Shown one piece after another: positions 41,214-50,342 of a stretch of DNA of 64,000 nt (positions are counted from its first letter, which is position 1; each line of letters starts with the position of its first letter). Below the pieces are notes generated by a model. That model did no database searches, was not told the DNA's origin, and saw nothing but the letters and a program-made list of their open reading frames with translations. A program made the translations under genes and the position numbers. Origin of the DNA: Bin87 sp963668585 (GTDB lineage: Bacteria > Chloroflexota > Dehalococcoidia > Lucifugimonadales > UBA3495); NCBI GenBank assembly GCA_963668585.1, contig OY764869.1, positions 3,662,371 through 3,726,370 on the forward strand. Direction: 5' to 3'.

Positions 41214-43732
41214 CAGTACACCACCTGCTCATCGACGAGCCTGGCAATGCCAACCTCATCCATCCCCAGCAACTCCGAAAGCACGTAATCGTTGTGCTGA
41301 CCCAACAGCGGCGCCGGACTCCGGACGCTGCCGGGCGTCCTGCTGAAACGCCACGGCACCCCGTACAGCATCTCCGCGCCCGCGTGCGGATGGTCGATCT
41401 CGGCGTAAGTATCGCGCTGGTTCAGATGCGGGTCGGCGAACTGGTCCGCGATGTTCATCACCGGCATAGCGGCGACACCTGCCTCTTGCAGCGCCGCCGT
41501 CGCCTCCTGGGGCGACTTCCTGCGCGTCCAGCCCGACACTATTTCATCCAAGGCCCGGCGATTGGCCCAACGCGATGCCGAATCCCGGAACCGCGCGTCC
41601 GAATGCAACCCGCCGTCTCCCAGGACGCCGAGCAGCGCGTCCCACTCTTCGTCATCTCGGACGGCGACTGACACCCAGGCGTCTTCGCCGGCGCTCGGGT
41701 AGTTGTTGTGCGGCGCATAATCAGCGTTCTCGTTGCCAACCGGCGCCGGAATCTCGCCCGTCATCTGGTATTGCAGCATCGGAACGCCCAGCAGCGCCGC
41801 GGTTCCCTCAAGGTGCGCGGCCTCAACGTACTGTCCACAGCCGGTGTTGTTGCGGTGGCTCAGGGCCGCCGCAACCCCCAGCGCGGCGCATAAAGCCGCC
41901 ACCGTGTCGCTCCAGGCCGCCTGCAATTCTCCCACCAGCGGTTCACCCTCCTCCGGTGGATAACCCACCAGGCTCATCATACCCGACATGGCCTGTATGA
42001 TGGGCGCATAGGCGACCATGTCGCGCAACGGGCCGGTATCCCCGAAGGCCGGCATGGCGGCGACGATGATGTCCGGCTTGACCTCGCGCAGGCTGTCGTA
42101 GTCCATGCCCAGGCGTTGCAGCACCCCGGGCGAGAAGTTGGACAGCACCACGTCGCTCACCGACGCCAGTCTCCGAAGGATGTCGCGGCCGTCTTCGGTG
42201 CGCAGATTCAGGGTCACGCTGAGCTTGTTGCGGTTCAACCCGTGGAAAACGGGCTGCAACTCCGGCCAGATTCCCCGGTCGCCTCCGTCCAGGTCTTCAC
42301 CAACCATGGGGCGGCCCAGACGCATCCCGTCCATGCGGGCGCGGCTTTCAACCTTGATGACCTCAGCCCCCATATCGGCCAGCAACTGCCCGGCCATCGG
42401 CCCTGCCCACGCCGAACCCAGGTCAACGATCCGAACATCCTGCAACGCCAGAATCGACTGCCGCCCCAAAGCGTCGCGGCCAACCCCGTTTCGGACAGGA
42501 TCGGGAGATCCCGTCCGAAGTGCGTCAAACACTTCGGAATTGTGCTCACCCAACGCCGGCGCCGGCCGCGTCAGTCTGAGCGGTGAGCCATGCAGACGCA
42601 CCGGCGGGCCCGGATAACGGAACCGGCCTGCCTTCGGGTGATCAACCTCCCGAAACCAGTCCCGCGCCAGCAATTGCGGTGATTCCAGCGCCTCATCCAT
42701 GGTCAACACCGGCGCGCAGGGAATCCGGTTTTCCAGGCACAGTTGCAGTATCTCCTCCTTGCTGTGTTCCATGAACCAGGGGGCGATCAGGCCCTCAGCC
42801 TCTTCAGGATATTGGTCGCTCATGGCCCGCCGGTTCCGGTAGCGTGGGTTCTCCGTCCATTCGGGATTTCCCAGCAGGTCAAGGAACCGCTGGTACTGCT
42901 CCAATTGAGGAGCGTCAATGCAGACGTAACCGTCCCGGCATGGCAGCACGCAGTTGGGGAACAGTCCCAGGCGCATCCGGTTCCCCGACCGAGACCCGGC
43001 GATGCCCCGGTAGATGAACGTCGGCAGATGATACCCCGTCAGCAGCGTCGCGATGATGCCCGAATCGGCGACGTCTATGTACTGCCCGACGCTTCCGCAG
43101 CCCGCCGCTCTCCCGGACTCGCGGGCCAGCAACCCGACTATCGCGGCGAAAGCGCCGCCCAATCCGGCCAGGTATCCCGCCTGTTGGTCGGGGGTTGTCA
43201 GCGGTTCCCGGTGGGTGTGGCCGGTGCCGAAACTCATGCCGCTGAGGGCATTCACCTGCAGGTCATACCCGGCGTACCGCTTATACTCCCCTTCCCGTCC
43301 GTACGGAGAGATTGACACCGCAATCAGGTGCGGGTGTTTCTCCGTCAGATGCTCGGATGTGATTCCCGTTTGTCCCAACAGGCCGTAGGGTTGATTTTCC
43401 ACGAAGATATCGGCCGCGGCCAGCAGGTCGTGCAGTTTGCCGACTCCCTCGCCTGTGGACGCGTCAAGCGTGACGCTGCGTTTGCCCCCATTGGCGAACA
43501 GAAAAGTCCCGCTGTGTTCTGCGTGGGGCGTGTTGTCGGGAAAAGGCCCACGGCGCCGCGAAGGGTCGCCGGCGGTCGGCTCGACCTTGATGACGTCCGC
43601 GCCCAGTTCCGCGAGTATTTTGGCGCAGAATGGTGCGGATGCCATCTCGCCCCACTCAACGACGCGAACGCCCTCCAGTGGAGCAGAGGGCGAAGCGGGC
43701 TCGGTCGGCGTTGATGTCCCCGTGTCTGACAA
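41213..43732 (-). CDS. Tandem double-domain CaiB/BaiF CoA-transferase (class III)
   Basis: 839 residues, about twice the usual 400: two complete CaiB/BaiF domains in one chain. Domain 1 (about 18-400) starts PLEGVRVVEWGEMASAPFCA with KILAELGADVIKVE; domain 2 (about 425-820) starts RIVDLGSAWAGPMAGQLLAD with MGAEVIKVES. The enzyme moves CoA between carboxylic acids. The catalytic Asp usually found after GQYxDV is not obvious in either domain (QYIDVADSG; QYVEAAHLEG has Glu), so activity or acyl specificity may differ. Start TTG 43732 follows AAGGCAG. First gene of a coupled pair with the MFS carrier. Confidence 0.88.
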   Translation of the reverse strand: MSDTGTSTPTEPASPSAPLEGVRVVEWGEMASAPFCAKILAELGADVIKVEPTAGDPSRRRGPFPDNTPHAEHSGTFLFANGGKRSVTLDASTGEGVGKLHDLLAAADIFVENQPYGLLGQTGITSEHLTEKHPHLIAVSISPYGREGEYKRYAGYDLQVNALSGMSFGTGHTHREPLTTPDQQAGYLAGLGGAFAAIVGLLARESGRAAGCGSVGQYIDVADSGIIATLLTGYHLPTFIYRGIAGSRSGNRMRLGLFPNCVLPCRDGYVCIDAPQLEQYQRFLDLLGNPEWTENPRYRNRRAMSDQYPEEAEGLIAPWFMEHSKEEILQLCLENRIPCAPVLTMDEALESPQLLARDWFREVDHPKAGRFRYPGPPVRLHGSPLRLTRPAPALGEHNSEVFDALRTGSPDPVRNGVGRDALGRQSILALQDVRIVDLGSAWAGPMAGQLLADMGAEVIKVESRARMDGMRLGRPMVGEDLDGGDRGIWPELQPVFHGLNRNKLSVTLNLRTEDGRDILRRLASVSDVVLSNFSPGVLQRLGMDYDSLREVKPDIIVAAMPAFGDTGPLRDMVAYAPIIQAMSGMMSLVGYPPEEGEPLVGELQAAWSDTVAALCAALGVAAALSHRNNTGCGQYVEAAHLEGTAALLGVPMLQYQMTGEIPAPVGNENADYAPHNNYPSAGEDAWVSVAVRDDEEWDALLGVLGDGGLHSDARFRDSASRWANRRALDEIVSGWTRRKSPQEATAALQEAGVAAMPVMNIADQFADPHLNQRDTYAEIDHPHAGAEMLYGVPWRFSRTPGSVRSPAPLLGQHNDYVLSELLGMDEVGIARLVDEQVVY

Positions 43733-44201
43733 TTACTGCCTTGAACGGTCAGGGGTCGGCGGCGCGGTATAACGGCAACCGTCCTCACAGGGCCGGCGCT
43801 CCACAATATACGCGGGCCTCACTATCCCATCGCGCAATGAAATTATTGCCGCAGTATAGGCCGGGAACGACGGAGGCGCAAGGCAGCGACCACCCGTCGC
43901 CGGGCCTTTCGATTGTCAGTGGCGGGTAGGGAATCCGCCCAGGGCGAGCCCCAGGTGGGCCGCTCATGGTGATCCTGTCGAACCACGAGCGGACAGTGCC
44001 CGGAGAAACGTCAATGCGCCGCACCTCTCTTTGTGCAGACAATCGAAAGCCTTTTCCACCCGTCGCGCCCAGATTGCCGTCTATCGTCGGCATCGACGCT
44101 ACTGCGGCGTCCAAATCGCGGACGGACCCGGAACGCGCCGGCATCCGCCACACATTTGCCCATCTCATCATTGCCTCGGCGTGGTTTGGCAACCCCGTGG
44201 G
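43733..44201. other. No gene supported
   Basis: About 470 bases between two leftward genes. Open frames on both strands have poor composition and no ribosome site. It should hold the promoter of the CoA-transferase/MFS pair; none was clear. Confidence 0.4.
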
Positions 44202-45299
44202 CTAGCGAAGGGGCGGGGCGTATATGATGCCGCCGTCACTCCACAGCCGGTTGAGTCCCCGCGGCAGCGTGAAGGACTCGCCCTGTGGTCCCATGTAACG
44301 GTCGTATATCTCCCCATAGTTGCCCACCGCCTTGATCACATTGACGGCAAAATCGCGCTGCAATCCCAACTCGTCCTGCCCGAATGTGCCCTCTGTGCCC
44401 AGCATACGTCTGATGCGAATGTCATCGCTGTCCCGCATCTCCTCCACGTTGGCCTGGGTGACACCCAACTCCTCGGCATTGATCAGGACATAGAAGACCG
44501 TCCTGACCAGCGCGGTCCACAGATCATCGCCCCGAGGGACCATCGGCGCCAGCGGCTCTTTGGAGATGGTCTCGGGCAATATCACATGGGCGTCTGGATC
44601 CTCAAAGCCGCTGCGAACGGCAGCCAGTTGAGACTTGTCAATGGTGGTCGCGTCGCACTGTCCCTGCTCATAAGCGTGGTACGTTTCGGACGTTTCCTCG
44701 AAACTCAGGGTTTCCAGTTCCATTTTATTCTGACGGAAGTAGTCCGCCAGGTTCAACAGGGTTGTGGTGCCTGCGGCCACGCACACGGTCGAGCCGCTCA
44801 GCTCCAGGGCACTGTCCACTCCCAGGTTTTTGCGCACCATGAAACCCTGGCCGTCGTAGAACATGATGACGGTGAAATCGCCCCACTGCGCCTCGCGGGT
44901 GGTCGTCCAGGTGGTGGTGCGCGACAGAACATCAATCTCCGCGGCCTGGAGAAGCGGACCCCTCTCGATATATTGGATATGCCGTATTTCCAACGCCTGC
45001 GGGTCTCCGAAAATGGCGGCCGCAATCGCCCGGCAGAGATCAATGTCGAACCCGCGCATGTTGCCGTCCGAATCCACAAAGCCGAACCCGGGCAGGTCGA
45101 TCTGCGTGGCGCAGTCAATCTTGCCTTTGGCTTTCACCGTTTCGATGCGCGAGACGCCGCGGTCAGTGTCGGTAGTGGGATCAACAGTACCGGCGTCGGT
45201 GTCGGGTGAGTTGCAACCCATAGCCACGGCAACCAACAGGCACAGAACACCCGGAAAAGCGAAACCTCTAACGAATCGAAATGTACGATTCAGCATCAT
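44202..45299 (-). CDS. Amino-acid-type ABC transporter substrate-binding lipoprotein
   Basis: 365 residues, family 3 solute-binding protein close to the AapJ (general L-amino acid) type. A lipoprotein signal (LCLLVAVAMGC, Cys near 29) anchors it outside the membrane. Binding-fold motifs: VKAKGKIDCATQIDLPGFGF, GNMRGFDIDLCRAIAAAIFG, AAEIDVLSRTTTWTTTREAQ, and the second lobe with TISKEPLAPMVPRGDDLW. The start is ATG 45299 (GGAG 8 bases upstream). No permease or ATPase gene is adjacent, so the membrane partners must be elsewhere. Confidence 0.88.
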   Translation of the reverse strand: MMLNRTFRFVRGFAFPGVLCLLVAVAMGCNSPDTDAGTVDPTTDTDRGVSRIETVKAKGKIDCATQIDLPGFGFVDSDGNMRGFDIDLCRAIAAAIFGDPQALEIRHIQYIERGPLLQAAEIDVLSRTTTWTTTREAQWGDFTVIMFYDGQGFMVRKNLGVDSALELSGSTVCVAAGTTTLLNLADYFRQNKMELETLSFEETSETYHAYEQGQCDATTIDKSQLAAVRSGFEDPDAHVILPETISKEPLAPMVPRGDDLWTALVRTVFYVLINAEELGVTQANVEEMRDSDDIRIRRMLGTEGTFGQDELGLQRDFAVNVIKAVGNYGEIYDRYMGPQGESFTLPRGLNRLWSDGGIIYAPPLR

Positions 45300-45587
45300 G
45301 TTATCCACTCCGTATTATCACGCACTATTTTCGTGTTGCATCATCAATGAACCCAAAGGAAACCGCGCCTGTATATGCGAACATTCGCAACATTTCAATT
45401 ATCGAGAAATCTGTTTCTGGCGTCCACAAATGAATCATCTGGTATGCCTGACTATTGATCCGCTTGCCAGTGTTTGCGGTGGCGAAATCGCCCAATTCCA
45501 TGACCGACAGGGAGCCTGGCCGTGAAGGCGCTCCAGCCGTCCTGGCATCACCGGCATGGTCGCGCGAGACTACCGTCCGTCCTGCTC
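45300..45587. other. Intergenic, no gene
   Basis: AT-rich near 45310-45440, probably holding the promoter of the binding-protein gene on the minus strand; no clean -35/-10 pair was identified. Confidence 0.4.
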
Positions 45588-45625
45588 AAAAAATATGGCG
45601 GACCCGATCCGGTCGGGCCCGCCAT
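45588..45625 (-). terminator. Rho-independent terminator of the hydantoinase gene
   Basis: On the minus strand ATGGCGG...CCGCCAT (45625-45619 with 45601-45595, inner CCGA/TCGG continuing the stem) is followed by ATTTTTTG. It lies 24 bases after the hydantoinase stop. Confidence 0.9.
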
Positions 45626-45648
45626 CCTTAGCGCGTTCGCTGGTTTTG

Positions 45649-47073
45649 CTACCCGATCGGCCGGCTGGTAACCTCCCGGTCCACCTTCCGCGGGATCCAC
45701 TGGCCGCGACCCGCCTGCGCGGTTAGTTGGCCGTCCTCCACGGCCACCTGGCCGCGCATGATGGTCATCACTGGCCAGCCCTCGATCTCGAAGTCTTCCC
45801 AGATGCTGTAGTCGCTGATGTGGAAGTCGTCCATGGTCAGGCGCTTCTTGATGGACGGGTCAATCAGCGTGATGTCGGCGTCGCTGCCGGGAGCCAGAGC
45901 GCCCTTGCGCGGGTAGAGTCCCATGATGCGGGCGCAGTTGGCAGACGTAACGTCCACAAACCGCTGCAGCGACATCCCGCGCTTGGACACCCCCTCGCTA
46001 TAGGTGATGCCGACGCGCGTTTCTGCGCCGTTGTGGCCGCCGGTAACGTCCCGCACCGTCTTGCCGGCAATTTTCAGGTTCCAGTCGGTGCAGTATTCGT
46101 CGGTGGCCATGGTGTGCAGGCCGCCCCACGCGATGCCCTTCCACAGCATGGCGGCATCCTCGGGCGACTTGAGGGACGGGTACGTGTGGTACTTCATCCC
46201 GTCCTCTTCCTTGTAGTTGTTGGCGTTGAAGCACGCGTAATTGTGCAGCGTCTCGCCGTAGGCGGCAACGCCCCGGTTGCGCGCCTCGCCAATCGCGTTG
46301 ATGCCCTCGCGGGCGCTGACGTGAACGAAGTACACCGGCGCGCCGGTCCACTCGGCGACCCGCAGCACCCGCCGGAACGACACGTCCTCGGACTCATTGC
46401 TGTGGACCTGTGGCATATTCCACCACTCGTTGCGCTCTTCGCGCTGGAGCTTTTCGTACATGTACTGCACCATGTCGTCGTCCTCGGAGTGGACGAGGAG
46501 CATGGCGTCGTTGCGCTGGATCACTTCCATCAGGTCGTGCAGGTGGCCCATGCCCACCTTGCGCGGTTCGCCCGACATCTCCGGCGGGCGGATGTTGGTG
46601 GTGAAGATCTTCACGCTGGACCAGCCACCCTCGATGTACTCGTGCAGCGATTCCAGGGTGCGCTGGGGGATCTCGCCCAGCATCATCAGGTGGTGGGCAT
46701 AGTCGGCGTAGGAGTTGCCCCGCCACGAGTTGGTGCGCTCCTGGATCGCCTCCTCGATGGTGTTGCCGGGATGGTGAATCGCGAAGTCCAACAGGGTGGT
46801 GGTGCCGCCGAACAGCGCAGCGCGGCTCACCTGCTCCGGCGGAGCGGTGCGCAGGTTTCCCGGCCCCATGATGGGCGCGTCGATGTGCGCGTGCGGCTCG
46901 ATGCCGCCGGGAACAACGATCTTGCCGGTGGCGTCGATGACGCGGCCCACGTCGTCGGTCATGGCGTTGGGCGCGGTGATGGCCACAATCTTCTCGCCCT
47001 GGATGCAAACGTCCCAGTCGCCCACGCCCCACGGGGTGACGACCTGGCCGCCGCGGATGATCAAGTCCAGCAT
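45649..47073 (-). CDS. Dihydropyrimidinase/hydantoinase-like amidohydrolase
   Basis: 474 residues. The enzyme opens cyclic amides such as dihydropyrimidines or hydantoins. Metal-binding pattern of the family: PHAHID (about 57-62), the bridging Lys in SSVKIFTTN (about 148), His in LLVHSEDDD (about 184), His in YFVHVSAREG (about 241), and Asp in HTMATDEYCTDW (about 316). Start ATG 47073 (MLDLIIRGGQVVTPWG) follows GGAGGG at 11 bases; an in-frame start at 47160 lacks support. The region just upstream is duplicated at 50134-50249. A terminator follows directly, so this is a single-gene unit. Confidence 0.9.
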   Translation of the reverse strand: MLDLIIRGGQVVTPWGVGDWDVCIQGEKIVAITAPNAMTDDVGRVIDATGKIVVPGGIEPHAHIDAPIMGPGNLRTAPPEQVSRAALFGGTTTLLDFAIHHPGNTIEEAIQERTNSWRGNSYADYAHHLMMLGEIPQRTLESLHEYIEGGWSSVKIFTTNIRPPEMSGEPRKVGMGHLHDLMEVIQRNDAMLLVHSEDDDMVQYMYEKLQREERNEWWNMPQVHSNESEDVSFRRVLRVAEWTGAPVYFVHVSAREGINAIGEARNRGVAAYGETLHNYACFNANNYKEEDGMKYHTYPSLKSPEDAAMLWKGIAWGGLHTMATDEYCTDWNLKIAGKTVRDVTGGHNGAETRVGITYSEGVSKRGMSLQRFVDVTSANCARIMGLYPRKGALAPGSDADITLIDPSIKKRLTMDDFHISDYSIWEDFEIEGWPVMTIMRGQVAVEDGQLTAQAGRGQWIPRKVDREVTSRPIG

Positions 47074-47161
47074 AATTTCGGTCCCTCCGAATTCGGCTTC
47101 GGCCGATGCGCTCCGGGCGCACTGCGGCGTTGCCGGTTGGCTGGCCGCAGTATAGCGCAAA
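47047..47161 (-). repeat. Direct repeat, copy 1: hydantoinase start and upstream region
   Basis: About 115 bases covering the first nine codons (MLDLIIRGG), the ribosome site and the upstream region, about 90 percent identical to 50134-50249 in the same orientation. On the minus strand TATACT (47155-47150) may be the -10 of the hydantoinase promoter; it is CGTACT in copy 2. Confidence 0.88.
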
Positions 47162-47339
47162 TGGGTTGCAGTGAATCACAGCGGATTGGCGATCCACAAT
47201 CATAGAAAGATCTTCGGCGATCGACACGCAACGATTGTGAAGATTTCGTGCATGGCGACACAATCAAGCGTGAAAATATCGTGAGTAAACCGCCCGTCGC
47301 ATGTATATCCATTTATTTCCGGCAATAACCAATAGTAGG

Positions 47340-47519
47340 ATGGGCCACCTGGCGATGCAAGAGCCGCCGAGACTCGATTCGGAACCGTGCGGGCTCACCC
47401 ATCTGATGGGCCCTGCCCCGGGCGGCGGACCGCGAGAATTGCAGGATAGATTGCGCCAGATGATCACGCTGGCGGGTGAGCGTTCCGCCGTCCGCACGGA
47501 TTCACGAGGTCGATTATGA
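47340..47519 (+). CDS. Possible 59-aa leader protein, coupled to the sensor-like gene
   Basis: A short frame from ATG 47340 (or 47301) ends with TGA at 47517-47519, overlapping the next ATG as ATGA. The C-terminal half looks helical and charged (RELQDRLRQMITLAGERSA). No good ribosome site and no family recognised. The overlap is the only strong argument for it; it may be chance. Confidence 0.25.
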   Translation: MGHLAMQEPPRLDSEPCGLTHLMGPAPGGGPRELQDRLRQMITLAGERSAVRTDSRGRL

Positions 47520-49993
47520 GCCGATTACAAGCGTACTCTGCGGTGTCCGAGTCAGAAGCCCTCAAACGGGAAAATGACGCCCTCAAGGAACGTCTGGCGA
47601 GGTTGAGTGAGGCGAGCCTTGGCATCTCCGAAAACCCCGACGTTGAGGCTTCGCTCCAGGAAGTCGTCCACAGCACCCGAAAACTCACCGGGGCCCGGTA
47701 CGGCGCGCTGGTGACCCTGCATGCTTCGAGTGAACCTCGCGACCACTACATTTCGGGAGGCGCCGACGACGGTGGAGATCTCAACACACCCTCACCCCTG
47801 GCCCCGGGACTATTGGGCTTGCTGCACGGTGCGAATAGCCCGGTCAGGCTCAGCAACCTGGCGACCCATTCTGATGTCGAGGGTCTTCCCGCAAATCAAC
47901 CGCCCCCGAACACATTCCTGGGGATGCCTATTTTCCATCGCGGCCAGCACGTCGCGAGCCTGTACATCGTGGACAAGGAAGGGGGGCAGGAGTTCACCAA
48001 GGAAGATGAGAGCCTCGCGGCGACACTGACTGCCCAGGCCGCATCCATAATCTCCAACGCACGACGACACGAGGAGGCGCAACGGGCGAGGGAGGACCTC
48101 GAATCTTTGCTGGATATGTCCCCGGTGGGAGTGGTGGTTTTCGACGCTCAGACGGCGGAACTTGCCTACATTAATCAGGAAATACGGCGCATGATGAGCG
48201 TGCTCGAGTTCCCTGAGGAATCGATGCAAGATGCCTTCGAGATCATGTCTTTTCGCCGACCGGACGGGCGAGAACTCCCTTTCCAGGAACTGCCTCTGAC
48301 TCGAGTGCTTCAAAGCGGTGAGACCGTGGGATCCGAAGAAATTCTGGTGCATCTCCCCAACGGAAACGAAATGCTCACCCTGGTCAGTTGCGGCCCCGTA
48401 TTTGCGGAGTCCGGAGAGATATTGTCGGTAGTTACCATCATGCAGGACATGACGTCGCTGCATGGCCTGGGACGGAAACGGGCTGAATTCCTGGAGGTGG
48501 TGAGCGAGGAACTCAGAACCCCTTCAATAAGTATCAAAGGCGCCGCAATTGACCTCAGAAGCACCGCGCAGCTAGGGTCAACGGCTGAGCCAATGCAGCT
48601 GTTGCGGATTATTGAACAGCAGGCAGACCTGATGCGCAGCCAGGTGAACAGTCTTATATCGTTGGCCCAAATCGAGACCGGAACGCTGTCCGTGGCGACG
48701 GCCACAGAAGATGTAGCTGAATTGTTACATGGATCGTGTGGAGAGTTTTTGCGAGACCACGCCGCCAATACGATACAACGCGACATCCCTGGTGGGCTAC
48801 CTAAAGTATTGGTTGACAGGCAGCGCATTGATCAGGTGATGCACAACTTCCTTCGCCAGGCAGCAAGGTATTCAAACGAATCGTCGCCCATCAAAGTGTC
48901 TGCTTCCACTGTAGATATCTACGTGGTGGTGTCGATCTCGGTGGAAGGCTCAACCTCCCCGACAACGGAATCTGCTCGTCGATATTGGAAACCAGAGACA
49001 CCTGAAACGTTCAAAAATCTTTCGCGTTCTCACTCTAAACTAACTGATCTGGCATCCGACGGAGAAGGTCTCGCTCTCGCGTTCTGCCGGGGTGTTGTTG
49101 AGGCTCACGGAGGGCGAATCGCTACTGAAGTTGACGAGGAAGCGGGTCAACTGACGCTGACCTTCACTCTACCCACGATTGCGGACGAGGAAGAAATTGA
49201 TCTCCCCGGCTCTCGGGAACTTTCTGGCGAAACATCGCAGGCCAGCGCCGAACCGACTCGGATTCTCGTCTGCATCGAAGACCCCAGAATGCAGCGCTCA
49301 GTTCAGACTGTCCTGCTCGACGCGGGTTACGGCTCCGTGGAGACTCCGAACCTGGAAGACGTCGAAGAACTTGCGTTGTCGGAAAGACCACGGCTGATTC
49401 TGATGGACATTACTGGAAGGGAGGAGGAATCATTCCGTATCTTGCGGGGTTCGGCAAATCCCCTGAACCTGCCAGCGATTGTGCTCTGTGACCGTGGCGA
49501 CGAGGAATACGTAGTGCGCGCTTTCGAAATGGGTGCGGACGGGTACATGGTGAAACCGTTTTCGCCATTCGAGCTGATCGCAAGGATCAGGGCGACTCTT
49601 CGCAGGTTGAACGCCGGAGGAGGGCCCGCTGGCAACCGCGCATTCCAGTTGGGCGACCTGCACATCGATTTTGATGCACGGACCGTACAAGTGTCGGGAC
49701 AACCGGTGCAATTGACGGTCACCGAGTATAAACTGCTAGCCGAGTTCTCCCATTCCGCCGGCCGGGTTCTCACACAGGATTCCCTGCTGCAGAGGATATG
49801 GGGCTGGGAATATGCGGGGGAGTCCCAGCTTCTGCGCTCCTACGTCAAGTCCCTGCGCCGGAAAATCGGGGACGACGCGAGGCAGCCCCGGTACATCTTC
49901 ACGGAACGCGGCGTCGGTTACCGCATGGCAAAACCCGATTCCACGCCCCGTCAGCCCGAAACCGTGGCATCCAGCCCAACAGCGCTGCGCTAG
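47516..49993 (+). CDS. GAF-PAS-degenerate histidine kinase-REC-winged-helix fusion
   Basis: 825 residues in one chain: coiled coil (10-35), GAF (36-185), PAS (about 190-315), kinase-like dimerisation helix (320-390), ATPase-like domain (400-555), receiver (582-697), OmpR-type winged helix (705-805). The H-box reads VVSEELRTP, with Glu331 where the phospho-accepting His should be. The G1 box is reduced to SVEGSTSP (normally D-x-G-x-G), and the G2 box is GEGLALAF. The receiver keeps the acidic pair (E588, D589), phospho-acceptor D631 and K680, and the DNA-binding helix is intact. So it is likely a ligand-sensing transcription factor whose kinase part is structural only. ATG 47516 follows GAGG. 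Confidence 0.9.
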   Translation: MSRLQAYSAVSESEALKRENDALKERLARLSEASLGISENPDVEASLQEVVHSTRKLTGARYGALVTLHASSEPRDHYISGGADDGGDLNTPSPLAPGLLGLLHGANSPVRLSNLATHSDVEGLPANQPPPNTFLGMPIFHRGQHVASLYIVDKEGGQEFTKEDESLAATLTAQAASIISNARRHEEAQRAREDLESLLDMSPVGVVVFDAQTAELAYINQEIRRMMSVLEFPEESMQDAFEIMSFRRPDGRELPFQELPLTRVLQSGETVGSEEILVHLPNGNEMLTLVSCGPVFAESGEILSVVTIMQDMTSLHGLGRKRAEFLEVVSEELRTPSISIKGAAIDLRSTAQLGSTAEPMQLLRIIEQQADLMRSQVNSLISLAQIETGTLSVATATEDVAELLHGSCGEFLRDHAANTIQRDIPGGLPKVLVDRQRIDQVMHNFLRQAARYSNESSPIKVSASTVDIYVVVSISVEGSTSPTTESARRYWKPETPETFKNLSRSHSKLTDLASDGEGLALAFCRGVVEAHGGRIATEVDEEAGQLTLTFTLPTIADEEEIDLPGSRELSGETSQASAEPTRILVCIEDPRMQRSVQTVLLDAGYGSVETPNLEDVEELALSERPRLILMDITGREEESFRILRGSANPLNLPAIVLCDRGDEEYVVRAFEMGADGYMVKPFSPFELIARIRATLRRLNAGGGPAGNRAFQLGDLHIDFDARTVQVSGQPVQLTVTEYKLLAEFSHSAGRVLTQDSLLQRIWGWEYAGESQLLRSYVKSLRRKIGDDARQPRYIFTERGVGYRMAKPDSTPRQPETVASSPTALR

Positions 49994-50133
49994 TCTCAGA
50001 GGGAGCCAGCAGGATGCGCTGCGGGACGGCGCGCCTTGCTATACTGCCACTGGTACCGGTGGACGCTGGTAGCGCAGCACCAATTAATCAACTCCTGTGG
50101 AACACCACGGCAGTGGACACGGTTCGCTGAATG

Positions 50134-50249
50134 ACCGCCGCGAATAATCAAGTCCAGCATAATTTCGGTCCGTCCGAATTCGGCTTCGGCCGGTACGCTG
50201 CGGGCGCATTGCGGCGTTGCCGGTTGGCTGGCCGCAGTACGACGCAAAA
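50134..50249 (-). repeat. Direct repeat, copy 2: orphan hydantoinase start
   Basis: Matches 47047-47161. It preserves an ATG and nine codons identical to the hydantoinase start (MLDLIIRGG), then runs into unrelated sequence, so no enzyme follows. The two copies flank the sensor-like gene as direct repeats. Confidence 0.88.
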
Positions 50250-50263
50250 AAAGGAACCATCGG

Positions 50264-50272
50264 TGTTATAAT
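50264..50272 (+). promoter_or_regulatory. Extended -10 promoter of the DGQHR/GIY-YIG pair
   Basis: TGTTATAAT, a perfect TG-n-TATAAT, 71 bases before the DGQHR start and just outside the repeat copy. A run of seven A residues lies 14 bases upstream. The -35 is weak. Confidence 0.65.
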
Positions 50273-50342
50273 TGCGCCCGTTCGATATAGCCCGATCAGA
50301 ACGTAGCGGCATTAGGCCGTATGGATCCTGGAGGACTGCAAA

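Noticed and set aside
43785..44192. 135-codon minus-strand frame before the CoA-transferase
   Set aside because: No ribosome site or motif; amino-acid make-up is consistent with random GC-rich sequence.
45727..47205. Long plus-strand frame (about 490 codons) opposite the hydantoinase gene
   Set aside because: It mirrors the hydantoinase codons, is His/Val/Arg-rich with no domain, and has no ribosome site. Long antisense frames are expected in GC-rich genes.
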